Shown here: piece after piece, positions 11,423-22,348 of the stretch
How the letters are laid out: each line of letters starts with the position of its first letter
Position numbering within the stretch: position 1 is the first letter of the stretch
NCBI GenBank assembly: GCA_015680905.1
Contig: CM027384.1
Location: 64,053,001-64,117,000 of the forward strand
DNA: 64,000 bases
Source of the DNA: Coptis chinensis
Taxonomy: Eukaryota; Streptophyta; Magnoliopsida; Ranunculales; Ranunculaceae
Reading direction: 5' to 3'
Program-made: the position numbers and the translations under genes
Notes under the pieces: generated by a model
The model's database searches: none
Seen by the model: the letters and a program-made list of their open reading frames with translations, nothing else
Told to the model about the DNA's origin: nothing

Positions 11423-14328
11423 GTGGAGGGAAAACTTGCACTTTCAAATGGGTTGACCGGCTCTCACAGTCGTTGCCCAAGCTCTCCGAAGATTCTCCTC
11501 TGGGGAATCACTTCTGCTATGGCATCCTCAAGCTCAGGTCCAAGAAATTTGGGAGCTTTACCAAAATCTATATCTTTCTGCTATATCTTTATGCTCGTCC
11601 AAGTCCAACTATGGTTGCAGCAACGACACCAGTAAGCTTGGTGGCTAATCCAAGTCGAACTGAGAAAAACACAAGAAAGACTTATGCAACAACAGCAGCA
11701 AAACCGAAATATTGAAGGAATATTGATGCCTCGTCACTCCCAACTCCTGGAATGCAAGGTGAGTATCCCAACCATCTGTTTAATTGAGGAGGAAGTTGAT
11801 AGAGGTATTCAATACTATTTGAAATCTCTTGTTGGACGTTTGGATCTTGTAAAAATGGATTTGAACAAGGTTAAGACTTTGGTAGCTGCAAAATGGGTAC
11901 TGTCTGGTGAATGCATGATAACTCCTTTGGGTAGAGGCTACATTATGTTTAAATTTGATAAAGAAGAGGACTAAGCCAAGGATTGGGAGCAAGGATCTTG
12001 GATGTTTGATACTCAAGTTCTACGCTTGAGTAAATGGACTCCAAACTTTTCTACAGACAAAGAAACCCAGTCCCATGCCATGGTTTGGGTTAGATTCCCT
12101 GGACTAAGTGAAGTCGTAGTTATTGTGGTGAGTGAGAGTTTAGTGAGTTGAAGTTCATCCTAAATCTTAAGATGGGAGGAATGATTAATGAATGAAAACA
12201 AGAACTTTTTAACTTTTCTTATTCATCTTTTTCTTCTATTTCTAATGAGTATGGAAATACTAGTGTTTAAAGAGAGAAAAACATTGAAAACATGAAGTTG
12301 TAGGATTAAAACATGAGGAATGAAGAGGAAATGAGATAACTTTATCACCAAGTTACACTCATTGATAACTTCAATGAGTGCAACTAGTGTTCTTGATATT
12401 TAATGACAAGAAATGTAGAGACAAGTGATTGGAATGAAAAGATTGAAAGCAACAGTATTGAAAACAAGGATTTGAAACAAGTATTGAAATGAAATAAAAA
12501 CAAGAAAACAAGATAGATTGAAATAAGAAAATAACAATACAAGAAAATAAAATGCAATAATGTAAATCTGCCTAAGAAAGCATGGTAAAATTCATCTCGA
12601 TTTTTGAGTTGGTGAAACCAAAAATTGGATAATGTTTTCTCTCCCTATTTTTTTCTTTTATACTCTTATTTTTACAATGACTGATTTGCCCTCTCCCTTT
12701 ACAATCAAGACACCTCACTTTTTTGCTTTTTACTTTTCATTTTTCCTTTATGCTTTTGTTTTTTTCTCTTTCTTCTTGAGCAAGATAGGTTTTGAACAAG
12801 TCTTCTTTTGTGAGAAAGTCATCCATCTCTAGTCTTCTAAGTTAAGGACATGACTTTCAGTCTTCTTGGTTTGAGTCCTTGACCATGACCTTTGATTTTA
12901 ACTTTTTCTTTGACTCTTTTAGCACTTTTTCAAAGCAGTTTAAGTATTCCTAAGAAGTGTTAATAAAGCTCATTTTAACATTAAAATACATCTTTTATGA
13001 TAAGTGATCTGAAATGGCATGTAACCTGCAAAAGACAAAAAAAGTTATGAGTTGTCTGTTTATTATGTTTAAGAAGGGTTGTAATGCAGTAATGTAAAGG
13101 TAATAAAATGCACATTTGGGAGCTGATCACTAAGCTTTGAATACTGGGAGGTTAAAAATTTACTAGCAATGGGTAAAACTCTAGGTCGACCTATGCATGT
13201 TGATGAGACCACCGCTATGAGGAAACTTGGTTATTTTGCGAGCATTTTGGCCAACGTAGATCTCTCAAAGAAAATCCCAAATAAGATCTGGGTGGAATCA
13301 AAGAAACATGGAGTTGCCTTTTGGCAAGAGGTTAAGCTAGGAAAAATGCGGTACTCACTGTAAAGGGGTTGGACATACTATTAGCATCTGCAAATTCTTG
13401 AAAAAGGATTTGGCACAAAAGGGAAAAGCAGTGGTCACATTGGCAGTAGGCGAATCTGATGTCAATTTGGAACCTCAAGGACAACAGCTAACTGAGAAAA
13501 ATATGTCAAGGAACCAAAAGAAAAAATGGAGGCAGAAGAATAGAGCAGTGATAGTGAGGGAAGAACATGAGCCAAGTCAGCAAGAAATAGTAGTGGTTGA
13601 GGGAAATGGAGTAGGAATTATTGAAATCTCTTCTTAGGTAAACCATGTTATGCAAGATGTGGTTCTGGGAAACAATATGGCTGATAAGGAAAGTGGGGGT
13701 ACTGTTATGGGGCCTAGCGAAGAGAGTGAAACTCTTCAGGTCGATAGTGTAGTTACTGTTCAAGTTTTGGAACCAAACTTCATGGTTCAAACCATTGGTG
13801 ACATTGCAATGACAAAAGTAAGTAGTCCACTGTCTATGGGGCAAGCTACAGTGGTTTCACCTGAAATGCAAAATATGGAGATAGTTGAGTATGTAAACAA
13901 GGAACAGAGCTCACCTAACGAAATGGAAAAATAGAACGAAAAACACAATATAGCAAATGTTCCCCTTAACATTGTTCTTGCAAATACTGAAGTGGATGTT
14001 TCTCCAATTCAGGTGGATGATGCTACAAATGCTTCCCAGTTGATTGGTGAGCAGGATTGTGCTCCCATTAATTGAACAAGAGACAAGATATAAAGTACAA
14101 CCTATCTTTCCACCTGGTACAAGGTCTAGAGTTCAGAAGGAAGCTCAACCTGAGGAATGGGCTACAGTTAGGTCAAAGAGAGCTAGCAAAGAACCCTCTC
14201 CAAGTGCAGTCAGGGGACGCTTAGCTTGTGAAATTAGTCTTACCTTAGCTATGATTAAGCAAGCTTCCAAGACAAGATATAAAGGTAAGAACCTTGGTGG
14301 ATACATGCATCAAGGAAATTTCAGATGA
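11423..14328 (+). pseudogene. LINE A ORF1 (DUF4283 nucleic-acid-binding protein), disrupted
   Basis: Upstream of the solo LTR, 11684-12108 encodes a DUF4283-like domain in pieces: LVGRLDLVKMDLNKVKTLV, then GECMITPLGRGYIMFKF, and after a stop at 11972 a section ending VWVRFPGLS. The same domain resumes right after the solo LTR at 13135 (EYWEVKNLLAMGKTLGRP), proving insertion into a once continuous gene. A CCHC-type knuckle region follows near 13340-13400, with frameshifts, and a low-complexity charged C-terminus extends to 14328 over several broken frames. Such ORF1 proteins bind LINE RNA. This copy cannot be functional. Confidence 0.8.
12109..13129. mobile_element. Solo LTR, 1,021 bp, inside LINE A
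   Basis: Starts TG (TGAAGTCGTAG) and ends CA (GAGCTGATCA). It is flanked by a perfect 5-bp duplication, CTAAG, at 12104-12108 and 13130-13134. Removing the insert and one CTAAG restores the LINE ORF1 reading frame across the junction, so both borders are firm. No internal retrotransposon sequence remains, as expected after recombination between two LTRs. A diverged relative in reverse orientation lies near 60949-61700. Confidence 0.93.
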
Positions 14329-14696
14329 TACTCTTGGTCTAACATATGCTTGTTGTGAATGTGGGATCTTTTTCTACAATTTTGAGAATGTGCAGAAACA
14401 TCTAAGGAATGATCATCCGGTCTTAAGGGATAAACTTTTGTTTGGTGGCAGACGTTAGATGTTTCTATGTAGTTATTTATGTGTGTGTACCCGAATGGAC
14501 TATGTTCATGAGTTTTTCATGATTGTAAGGCTTAGAGCGTAGTGTTGTTGTATTGAGAATTCTCCCTCTAACGATCATACTCTTAGTGAGGTATGTAACT
14601 CTTTGAAGTTTTATCAACAGGTAAGGGTCTGCCTCAACCCCATCACCGTTTCAAAAAAAAAAATGAAATATTTATAGGGTTAAGGCAATCCATACC

Positions 14697-15057
14697 TAGG
14701 GCTGTCAATGGATCGGTTTGGGTCGGATTCTGGAAAACTCGAAACCGAACCGATAAGATAATTGGGTACACAAAACTGAACCGACCCGAATTGAAAACTA
14801 TAAAATCAATTAAATCTTAAATCAAATCAATTAATTTTAAACACACAATTGATAAAATCTATATAAAATTAATCAAAAATATTACAAAAATGACATTTTA
14901 TCAGTTCGGGTGCATATCAGTTTGGTAGAGGGCAAACCCGAAACCAAACCAATAACGGTTCGGTGGAAGGTAAACCAAATTTTCAAAACCCAAACCATTT
15001 TTTTATCGATTTGGTTCAGGTCAGTTATTAGGTTATCGAAACCCATTGACAACCCTA
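14697..15057. mobile_element. hAT-like MITE, 361 bp
   Basis: Left end TAGGGCTGTCAATGG; right end CCCATTGACAACCCTA. These are inverted repeats of about 15 bp. The flanks TCCATACC and CCCACACT are weakly similar (5 of 8), so the target duplication is aged. The interior is rich in GGTTCGG and AACCGA words in opposite orientations, a common feature of this MITE type. No gene. Confidence 0.75.
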
Positions 15058-15280
15058 CCCACACTGGTTACATTGAAGGATCCTAGCCCGAAGGCTCATT
15101 AACCCCGAAGGGAACCTACTTACCCTGAAGGCTCTCACCAATGTGCCATTTTGAGTAGACCCAGCCTCCTTCATCACCTTGTCCATGAAGACTTATTTTC
15201 GCTCCTTGGTGTCCATCTATCGTAGCAGCACGTCTCTAGCTAGCCCAAAATCTCGCCTAGCTTAAAGGCCTATCTCATAA
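15058..15280. other. Unassigned sequence
   Basis: Contains three copies of an AGGCTC/CGAAGG-like word (CCCGAAGGCTC, CCCCGAAGGGAA, CCCTGAAGGCTC) between 15086 and 15140. No coding or element signal recognised. Confidence 0.3.
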
Positions 15281-15400
15281 GTACACAAGAAATAAATCCC
15301 AGCCAACATTTGGTGGGATTCGAACTTGCAACCTCGACCATAAGGAGAGGGGTTCGTACACAACCAATTGAGCTAGAAGCTCTTGTGTAACATTTGAAAT
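15281..15400 (-). mobile_element. tRNA-derived SINE-like unit
   Basis: The minus strand carries both internal RNA polymerase III boxes: box A TAGCTCAATTGG (complement of 15364-15375) and box B AGTTCGAATCC (complement of 15316-15326), with spacing as in tRNAs. The sequence between them does not fold as a standard tRNA anticodon arm that I can recognise, and there is no CCA-ready acceptor stem. A SINE head or tRNA-like relic is therefore more likely than a tRNA gene. Ends are approximate. Confidence 0.55.
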
Positions 15401-15516
15401 TTGAATCATCTTATAGTAGCAAATTGATCGAGTTGGAAAATATAGAGATTCATGCTGCCAATGTAGATAAATATGGTGATTTGTGAAATTCGATCTTCTA
15501 GTTCTTTCATCCATAC

Positions 15517-16199
15517 CCCCATGACCACGACACATCCAAGTCAACGAGTTTGGCTGTTACCATTTTGGTCAAGACAAATGAAAAGACTTCATTTCCCTTT
15601 GCTTGTGCAATGACATATATACCCCGATGCTTCCCCAAAGACCCTCTTAGAAGTCAAACTCAATTAAGAGACGTGTCATCATCTCTTCAAGTCTATCCAA
15701 CGGTTGGAATTGCATAAAAGATCAACATGAAACATAAGTTTTAAGCACCTCCCCCAACTCTTAGCCCCCCAAACAATAAACTACAACTAATTGATCGTAC
15801 AAGGTTGGAAAAGACCATTACCTTTTCACATGTTGTATTGGACAAACTTCAAACACTTCAACCTTCCAAATGACTAATTTGGTGAAGGAGAATACCCTTT
15901 GGTTGGTGTGTAAGTTGAATTGATATTTAGCTAGATTGATTTGGTTAATTGGGGTTTTAGCCAAATTGAAGCTTAATTGGTTTGCTAAGTGTTTTTATTT
16001 TTTTTTAAGTTGGTGGTAGTGGTAGTGTTGTATGGCTTGGAAAAGATAATGTTACAATGAGGGTAATTATGTAATTTCATAATATAAAGGACGTGGATGT
16101 CATTTGATAAGGATTGGTGACATGAGAGTCTTTTCATTTGTCTTGACCAAAAACATTACGATCAAACTTAGTTGACTTGAATGTGTCGTCGTCTTGGGG
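15517..16199. mobile_element. Fold-back/MITE element with about 70-bp inverted repeats
   Basis: The first and last 70 bp are imperfect inverted copies. Shared words are CGACACAT, AAGTCAAC and TTTTGGTCAAGACAAATGAA. The outermost bases are CCCCA on both ends. No clear target duplication was found, so the superfamily is open; the long repeats would fit a Mutator-type MITE. The 540-bp middle has no coding signal. Confidence 0.65.
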
Positions 16200-16685
16200 C
16201 CTAAGTTCTAGGAAGATAAAGCTAGAAAACTAAATTAATAATGATTAATTGTTTAATTTTGCATGTGCATTCTATAAACACTCACTAAGGGCATCATCAA
16301 CGAGTTTCTAAAATTGTTTCTATTTCTCAGTAATTGCTTATTTGTTGGAAACAAACCCAAATTTGTGAGAATTATATAAATAGATCAGAGAGAAAAGTTT
16401 AGCCGTCCTATTTTTTAGAATAAGACAAAAAAATGAAATTGTTTCATAATCATAAAGAATCATTTTAAAAAGGAAAAAAAAAATGGGACGGTACTACAAC
16501 TTCTCCTTTCCAAAAGGAAAAACATACATAAAAAAATTACAGCCGCAATTAATTGAAGTTTAAAATGAAAATGACACTTTTTGGTTTCTATTTTTGGTGA
16601 TGTGTCGAGATGAAAATGGAAATTGAGTTGATGACACTCTAAAATGATTAAATTACAAAAAGTTGATAATTAACGAGATATATAG
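16200..16685. other. Unassigned AT-rich sequence
   Basis: No open frame with a domain and no repeat ends recognised. Confidence 0.3.
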
Positions 16686-17385
16686 TAACCCGGCCCTACT
16701 ATACACAACAGGTATTGTTGCTGAGTTTCATGCAATCAGGTTGCATTGGGAGTGAAAGCAGAGTGTCAAGCTATTGTCCACTGCATTGACAAGGCCTTAC
16801 AGATGAGATGGACAAAATTATGGATCAAGTCGGACTCGATGGCTGCTGTAAAGGCATTCCAAGTGGACCAAGTACACTGGAAGGTGAGAGCATTGTGGAA
16901 CAAAGTTAAAAGCCAAATGCATTGGCTTGTGATCACCTCAAACTGGCGAGAGGTAAACTTCGGGTCGACACTTATGCAAGGCAGGGAGCGCTTCTGGCAG
17001 ATGCAGGATTCAACAATAGGGGGGGCTACTAACACTAATTCTCACTATTTTTTTTTTTTTTTTTTTTTGAGTGAATAGTTACCACTGTAGTTTTGGGTTT
17101 TGAGCAAAGTTAGGGGGGGCTACAGCCCGGGTCAGCCAACTCATAGATCCGCCCTTCTGGACGAAGGAGTCAATGAGTGCTGGTGCTCAAGACCAACTTT
17201 TCTAAGAAGAATCGAACAAGATGAGCTAACTTACTACATGTTTATCCCCTGATGGATCTAGGCTAGTGTAGGCTCTCAGCATACAGCACTTTTCTGTAAA
17301 TTGAACGTTTCAGGTAACACTATTCTTTTTTTCAATACAATTACTATACCTTTAAGCAAAAAATAAAACAAAAAAATAGAATAAA
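16686..17385 (+). pseudogene. LINE 3' fragment with RNase H domain
   Basis: 16746-16980 encodes the C-terminal half of a plant LINE RNase H (RVT_3): AECQAIVHCIDKAL with the Glu, then LWIKSDSMAAVKAF with the active-site Asp, then WREVNFGS. A frameshift follows, and a 157-bp hAT-like insert (16998-17154) cuts the gene. Downstream, 17165-17250 still reads like the LINE tail, then an A-rich stretch ends near 17385. The RT and endonuclease parts are missing, so this is a truncated dead copy. Confidence 0.75.
16998..17154. mobile_element. Small degraded hAT MITE inside the LINE fragment
   Basis: The right part reads GTCAGCCAACTCATAGATCC then GCCC, matching the right end of the hAT element at 7740-11130. 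The left part (CAGATGCAGGATTC) looks like that family's left end with an internal deletion. The flanks share CTTCTGG (16991-16997 and 17154-17160), a likely target duplication. A 17-19 nt T run lies in the middle. Confidence 0.6.
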
Positions 17386-17993
17386 ATGAATGCCGGGAGA
17401 ATCCTTATTGCGGTGTACTCAAAGGCACTTTATCACTCTCTAAATGAAGAAGGACCAATGATGTTGCCGATGACTTGATGAGGTTAATCATATAATGATG
17501 TTGCCGATGACAGGGCAGCTCAAGCCATTTGAGGGCCCTAAGCGAAGTTCTAAAAACAGCTTTCTACCATTTATTACATTCACTTTCTATTGTTTATACC
17601 TCTAATATTTTGTTCATACATCTAGGTTATATTATCATTGAAGAACATAAGTGGGGTGATTGGGAGTGATATAGCATAAGTTAATTCCGATCCAGTACAC
17701 CCTCTATTTGCCGCTTTTAGCAAAATACTAGCGTTTTACGGAAAACTAATCCTCTCTTCTCCATTATACCTTCCTTTCCAGGTAAATTCCTCCACTGCTC
17801 TACAGTGTGAGTTCTGGAAAGTTGGTACATTTCTCCTCTGCTTTTGGGCAAAATCTTCTACTGAGAACAGTGTGAGTTCTAAAAGCCTGGAGATTTTGAC
17901 TTTGCTTCTTCTCTCTCTTTTCTTCCAAAATCCATCGCCTTTCATGTAAAATCCCACACTCATGCAAAGTGTGTGTTCTGAAAAGGCTCAAGC

Positions 17994-20338
17994 ATGGACC
18001 TTTACGAGTTTGAGAAGCCCATACAACAGTTGAACGAATCACAGCCAAATCATAACCAAACAACTCTTCCAGAGAAAGGCGCTGATGAAGTTCAAACGGG
18101 AACTCAGAGAGTTTCATATGCGGAGGCCGCATCCCATCATCTTCGGCAACCGGTGGAATACCAGGAACTCCCAATTCCAGAGAAAATGGGAGAATACCCA
18201 GCAATCACCATCCCAAAGAAAGCTTATGAAAAGGGATTGTTGTATTGCAAACATTGTTTGGTGGGAAGAATAGATTTGCAAAAAGTTTCGCTGGAGAGAG
18301 TTCGAGCAATTGCTTCGCAACTTTGGAAACCAACAGGAGAATGAATTATCACGCCCATTGGAAAAGGATTCCTTTTTATCCGGTTTTCAAATGCAGACGA
18401 TCTTAATCGAGTCTGGGCGAAAGGATCATGGGACTTTGATAAAATGCCTATGAGAATAAGCCAATGGACTACAAACTTCAATCCTGACTGCCAAAGGCAA
18501 TCTCCGCAACTTTGTGCGGATTACCTTTGCGCCTCTCGGACAGAATCTTGGGAGCCAGAGGCACTGATGTCCATTGCTCGAGGAGTAGGGTACCCTATGC
18601 AAATTGACGATAAAACACTCAACAAAGAGTACGGATACTACGCTAATATTTTGGTTGACGTGGACCTCTCTGAACCGATCTCGGATCAGATTTATGTCAG
18701 GACAAAGAATACCAACTTCTAGCAAACTATTGAGGTGGGCAAACTTCCTAAGATATGCACTCATTGCAAGATTATGGGGCATTTGGTAACGGAATGTCGG
18801 AGGCTTAGGAGTGATATACATCAAAACAAAGATAAGGGAAACAAGGATAAGGAGGTTGTAGTGGATGCAACTCCCCTTTTGGAGCCTGTGGGCGGAAAAA
18901 GAACCATAAGACATGGGAAGAAAAAGTATTCAGGGGAGTCGAGTAAGCAATGGGAGGCAATATGGAGGGAGAAACACACTGCAAAACCTAATGAAGTGTA
19001 GACAAAAAATCTATTTGAGGGGCTTGAACTGGATGAGATTCACACGGTCGAGGACCATGAGCATGAGGGTGCTGCTGATCAGAAGGGAGCTGATGCCGAA
19101 GATGAGGGGGCTGCTGAGATTTCTAGTGCTGCCGAACATGAGAGGGCTGCTGACGAACATGAGGGAGCTGCTCTGAACATGAGGGGGCTGCTACGAAATT
19201 TAGCGTTGTGGTTGAGAATCAAGAGCATCTTGAGCACGAGCATGAGGGCAGTGCTGATGTTGTCCATGAGGGCACTGCTGTCCATGAGGATGCGGAGCGC
19301 AACCCGGCAAAGAAAGCTCCGGAGATAGCTACGGAGAAGGCAGCGGTGAATTCCACTGCAGAGAAATCTCACTCAGAGTGTTCGACAACTACAGCATCTG
19401 AAGGGGAGTATAACACTGCAGAGAAACACTCTTCAGAGGGAGTCACTAAGTATTTTACTTTAGAGGGTGTGAATTCTGCAGAGGGAGTTACTGCTGAGCG
19501 TTTTCCCTCTGACGTGCACACATTGGTAGCAAGCGACTTGCATGAAATCAAGAGGGTAAAGTCAATAGTGAACCATGTTTTAAAAACGCGAGTAGCTTGG
19601 GATGTGGATGCTATGGCACTGACAGAGGGAGTTACTGCTGAGATTTTGTCCTCAGAAGCGCATAAATGGGCAGCAAGTGTAAAGAATGATGTCAAGAAGG
19701 CAAATACATTAGTGGACAAAGATTTAAATCCTCGAATAACATGTGAGGTGGCTGATACGGCACTGAATGAGACCGAGCCCTATCGGGATGAGGCTACTAC
19801 GGCAGTTTTTCGGGGTAAGGCTACTGCGGCAGCAGCACTGCTAATATCTCCAGCTGCGGGGATTCTGGCCTCTCTAGTTTCAAAAGAAATCACAACCAAT
19901 ATAGTGCCTAACTTCATATCTAATTATGATGAGGCTGTTGGCTTACAAGTATTGAATACTCCTAAGGTGGGCGAGATCTTCGTCACACCCCCGGCTTAGG
20001 GGCATTCCCCCAACATAGTGCCTAACTTCACTCATGAAGAGGCTGTTGGAGGTCAGGCTTCGCATAGTAGAGTCTTTGATTCCTATTCAGCATCGTCAAC
20101 AAGAGCAGAGTCCTCATTCTCCACCTCAGATGCGGACAATAGTATCAAAGTAGTGAATGAAACCGACTTTATATCGAGGGCGGTGAATTGGGCCGACTTG
20201 ATTGACGAGGACATATCGGATGACGGTGATGAGCCATGGCAGACGATACGCAAGAAGAAATATAAGCCACAATGGATGTTGCAAGAACACTCTCCTCCAT
20301 CCACAAGAGCAAGGAAAACTCCAAAACAGAAGAAATAA
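17994..20338 (+). pseudogene. LINE B ORF1 (DUF4283 and zinc knuckle), disrupted
   Basis: 17994-18344 encodes the start and first half of DUF4283 (GLLYCKHCLVGRIDLQKVSL), then TGA at 18342 where family members have a residue. The domain goes on in frame (IITPIGKGFLFIRFSN, WTTNFNPDCQRQS), shifts frame near 18500 and resumes (GYPMQIDDKTLNKEYGYYANILVDVDLS). A stop follows at 18721. The CCHC knuckle CTHCKIMGHLVTEC lies in 18735-18830. A degenerate 21-27 bp repeat (19040-19290) gives HEGAAD-like acidic repeats. The frame 19208-19999 and its continuation 20018-20338 form the long low-complexity tail, ending in basic KARKTPKQKK-like sequence. RNA-binding role is inferred from family; this copy is dead. 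Confidence 0.8.
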
Positions 20339-20341
20339 GCC

Positions 20342-20815
20342 AAGAGTATAAGCCTGACCTCATTGGACTGGCTGAACCTCTTATTGCCCCCACAGGAACT
20401 CCAAAGGTCCTTTCAAAATATGGCCACAATAAAGATTTTGCCCAATAACCATACGCCGCTTCGTAAAGGCAATATCTGGATTTTTTGGAAGCAAGAATTA
20501 ACGGTGAATGTGATTGCTTCATCCAACCAGCAAATCACTTTGGTGAAGCTAGACAGAGCTTTGGTAAATAACAACTGGCTTTTAGAGAATCAGAACTGGA
20601 GATGCAAAATTCTACCGAGGAAATTTTCTAATCATTCTCCAGTTATCGGATGGGATAATAAAAACCTAAGACCATCGAATGTTCCTTTCATATTCAGAAA
20701 CATATGGTTGAAACATTCCCAGTTGGATCAGGTTGAATTTGTATGGAGCGTGGATAGATCACATTTTGTCACAAAATTGGAAAACCAGGACCAGTTATAC
20801 TTTAGGTTTCCTTAG
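20342..20815 (+). pseudogene. LINE B endonuclease remnant (EEP fold), internally deleted
   Basis: An N-terminal piece (GNIWIFWKQELTVNVIASSN) runs straight into a C-terminal piece with LVKLDRALVNNNW and FSNHSPVIGW. The family motif in the latter has SDHSP; here Asp is replaced by Asn. The middle of the endonuclease is missing, so the copy is inactive. The frame ends in FRFP at 20815, before the 3' tail. Confidence 0.7.
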
Positions 20816-21335
20816 AGTGTAGCAAGAAGCCTTATTGTACCCTTTTGTTCCTTATGTAGTAAGTCCCTCTTGTAGGTAACCTTATATTTATAATATATTC
20901 GCATTTACTTGCAAAAAAAATAAAAAAAAAAAGTTCATACATCTAGTGTGTGGACATCCTAATACAGGGTAAATAATTGCTACAAACAGAGCCAAAATAA
21001 ATAAAGAAATTGTTTCTTTTTTGGTTTATTAGTGAAGAACTATTTATTACTTTAGTGCTCTTATATTACTTAGGGAAATAAAAGTTTTTTGTTGGAAAAG
21101 TGAAGGAATGAGGGGTTTATATTGAAAATGTAATTGTATTTTTCTTGTGTTTAATTAAAAAAAAAAAAAAAAAAACAAATGAAATCCAAATAAATTATTA
21201 GTGGGCTGAACTGGGGTGGGGGTCTTTTGGACTGTTGGGGCCCTAAGCAGTTGTCTATTCTGCTATAGGGTAGAGCCGGCCCTATGTGCTTATCAAGAAT
21301 AGTGAAAGACTACTATAACAAGTTTAGCCTTATTC

Positions 21336-22348
21336 AAGATAACCTCCTCTTGTCCTATGAACTTCTCAGAAGTTGCAATAGGAAGTATATTTCTCCTAGG
21401 TGTACCCTAAAGGTGGATATAAGTAAAGCTTATGATACCGTCAGTTGGATGGCATTGGAAGCTATGCTGAGCAAACTTAAGTTTCCTTCGAAGATTCACA
21501 GTTGGATTAAGTTATGCCACTCAACTACTCTCTTCTCTATTCTAATCAATGGTAAGCCTGAGAGTTACTTTCATGCTCAAAGGGGGTTCAGGCAAGGGGA
21601 CCCCTTATCGCCATACTTGTTTGTCTTGGTCATGGAAGCCTTGAGTTGTCTGCTTAGAAAGGGATTGAATAACAACACCATCAAAGCTCATCCAAAGTGC
21701 AAGAAATTTGAAGTTATCAATCTATGTTTTGCTGATGACCTTATGCTTTTCTTTAAAGGTGAAATTCAATCATCCATAGAGATCATGAAGGTCCTAGACA
21801 AGTTCTCTGAAGGTATTGGGCTGAAGATCAATACTCAAAAGACTACTCTCATTACAGGAGGTTTGAGTGAAGATGAAAGTACTCTCCTAGCAGATACATT
21901 AGAAGTACAACTGGCTACACTTCCTATAACTTATTTGGGATTGCCACTTACTTCCACAAGGCTTGGGATTAGAGATTGTCAACCTCTAATAGAGAAAATC
22001 ACTGCAAGGATTCAGAATTGGAAAAATAGATGCTTGTCACATGTAGGAAGGTTACAACTCATCCATTCAGTCTTATCTTCTTTTCATGTATACTGGGTTA
22101 GAACTTTTGTACTGCCACTCACTGTGTTGGAACAAGTTACAAAAATATGTAACAAATTCCTTTAGAATGGTTCAGACATGGGAAATAAAATGCATCATGC
22201 TAGTAAGGGTTGCACTGCACTTCTCAAGCAAGAGGGAGGACTTGGAATCTTGAACTTACAGCTATGGAACCAAGCATCATACTGTGGCCTAGTGTACAAG
22301 ATTGTTTCAAGAGAAAATAGCTTGTGGGTAAAGTGGGTTTGGAATCAT
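21336..22348 (+). pseudogene. LINE C reverse transcriptase fragment
   Basis: An open frame covers RVT_1 from ISPRCTLKVDISKAYDTVSW through QRGFRQGDPLSPYLFVLVME, the catalytic CFADDLMLF box and LPITYLGLPLTSTRLG to the start of the zf-RVT linker. A TAG at 22163 follows, then in the same frame GLGILNLQLWNQASYCG, and the frame is cut by the LTR at 22349. The upstream thumb-proximal part and endonuclease are absent through 5' truncation. The catalytic pair Asp-Asp is intact, yet no full protein is possible. Confidence 0.88.

Larger units (their letters stand above)
11400..14663 (+). mobile_element. LINE copy A (ORF1 plus 3' tail), split by a solo LTR
   Basis: A plant L1-type element remnant carrying the DUF4283/zinc-knuckle ORF1 protein and ending in a poly(A) run at 14653-14663. 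Endonuclease and reverse transcriptase are absent. The 5' border is approximate: no target duplication matching the bases after the poly(A) was found upstream. The solo LTR at 12109-13129 interrupts it. Confidence 0.65.
17626..20932 (+). mobile_element. LINE copy B, internally deleted, with 14-bp target duplication
   Basis: The identical 14-mer GTTCATACATCTAG stands at 17612-17625 and again at 20933-20946, directly after an A-rich tail (20913-20932). That is the classic product of target-primed reverse transcription. Inside are an ORF1 gene (17994-20338) and a shortened endonuclease fragment (20342-20815); the reverse transcriptase and RNase H are missing. It sits within the hAT-like element 17511-21282. 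Confidence 0.9.
17511..21282. mobile_element. hAT-like element split by LINE B
   Basis: Left end CAGGGCAGCTCAAGCC with GAGGGCCCTAAGCG just inside; right end with GGGGCCCTAAGCAG inside and GAGCCGGCCCTA at the border. The right end reversed is TAGGGCCGGCTC, an inverted match to the left. Without the LINE the element would be about 465 bp. The outer flanks do not show a convincing target duplication, so one border may be rearranged. Confidence 0.65.

Noticed and set aside
15290..15390. Functional tRNA gene on the minus strand
   Set aside because: Boxes A and B are present, but the acceptor and anticodon arms do not pair as a tRNA; a SINE-like unit is more likely.
16686..22348. A single LINE joining the 16746 RNase H, the 17994 ORF1 and the 21336 RT pieces
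   Set aside because: The order of domains is wrong, and two separate target duplications (14 bp and 15 bp) define independent insertions.
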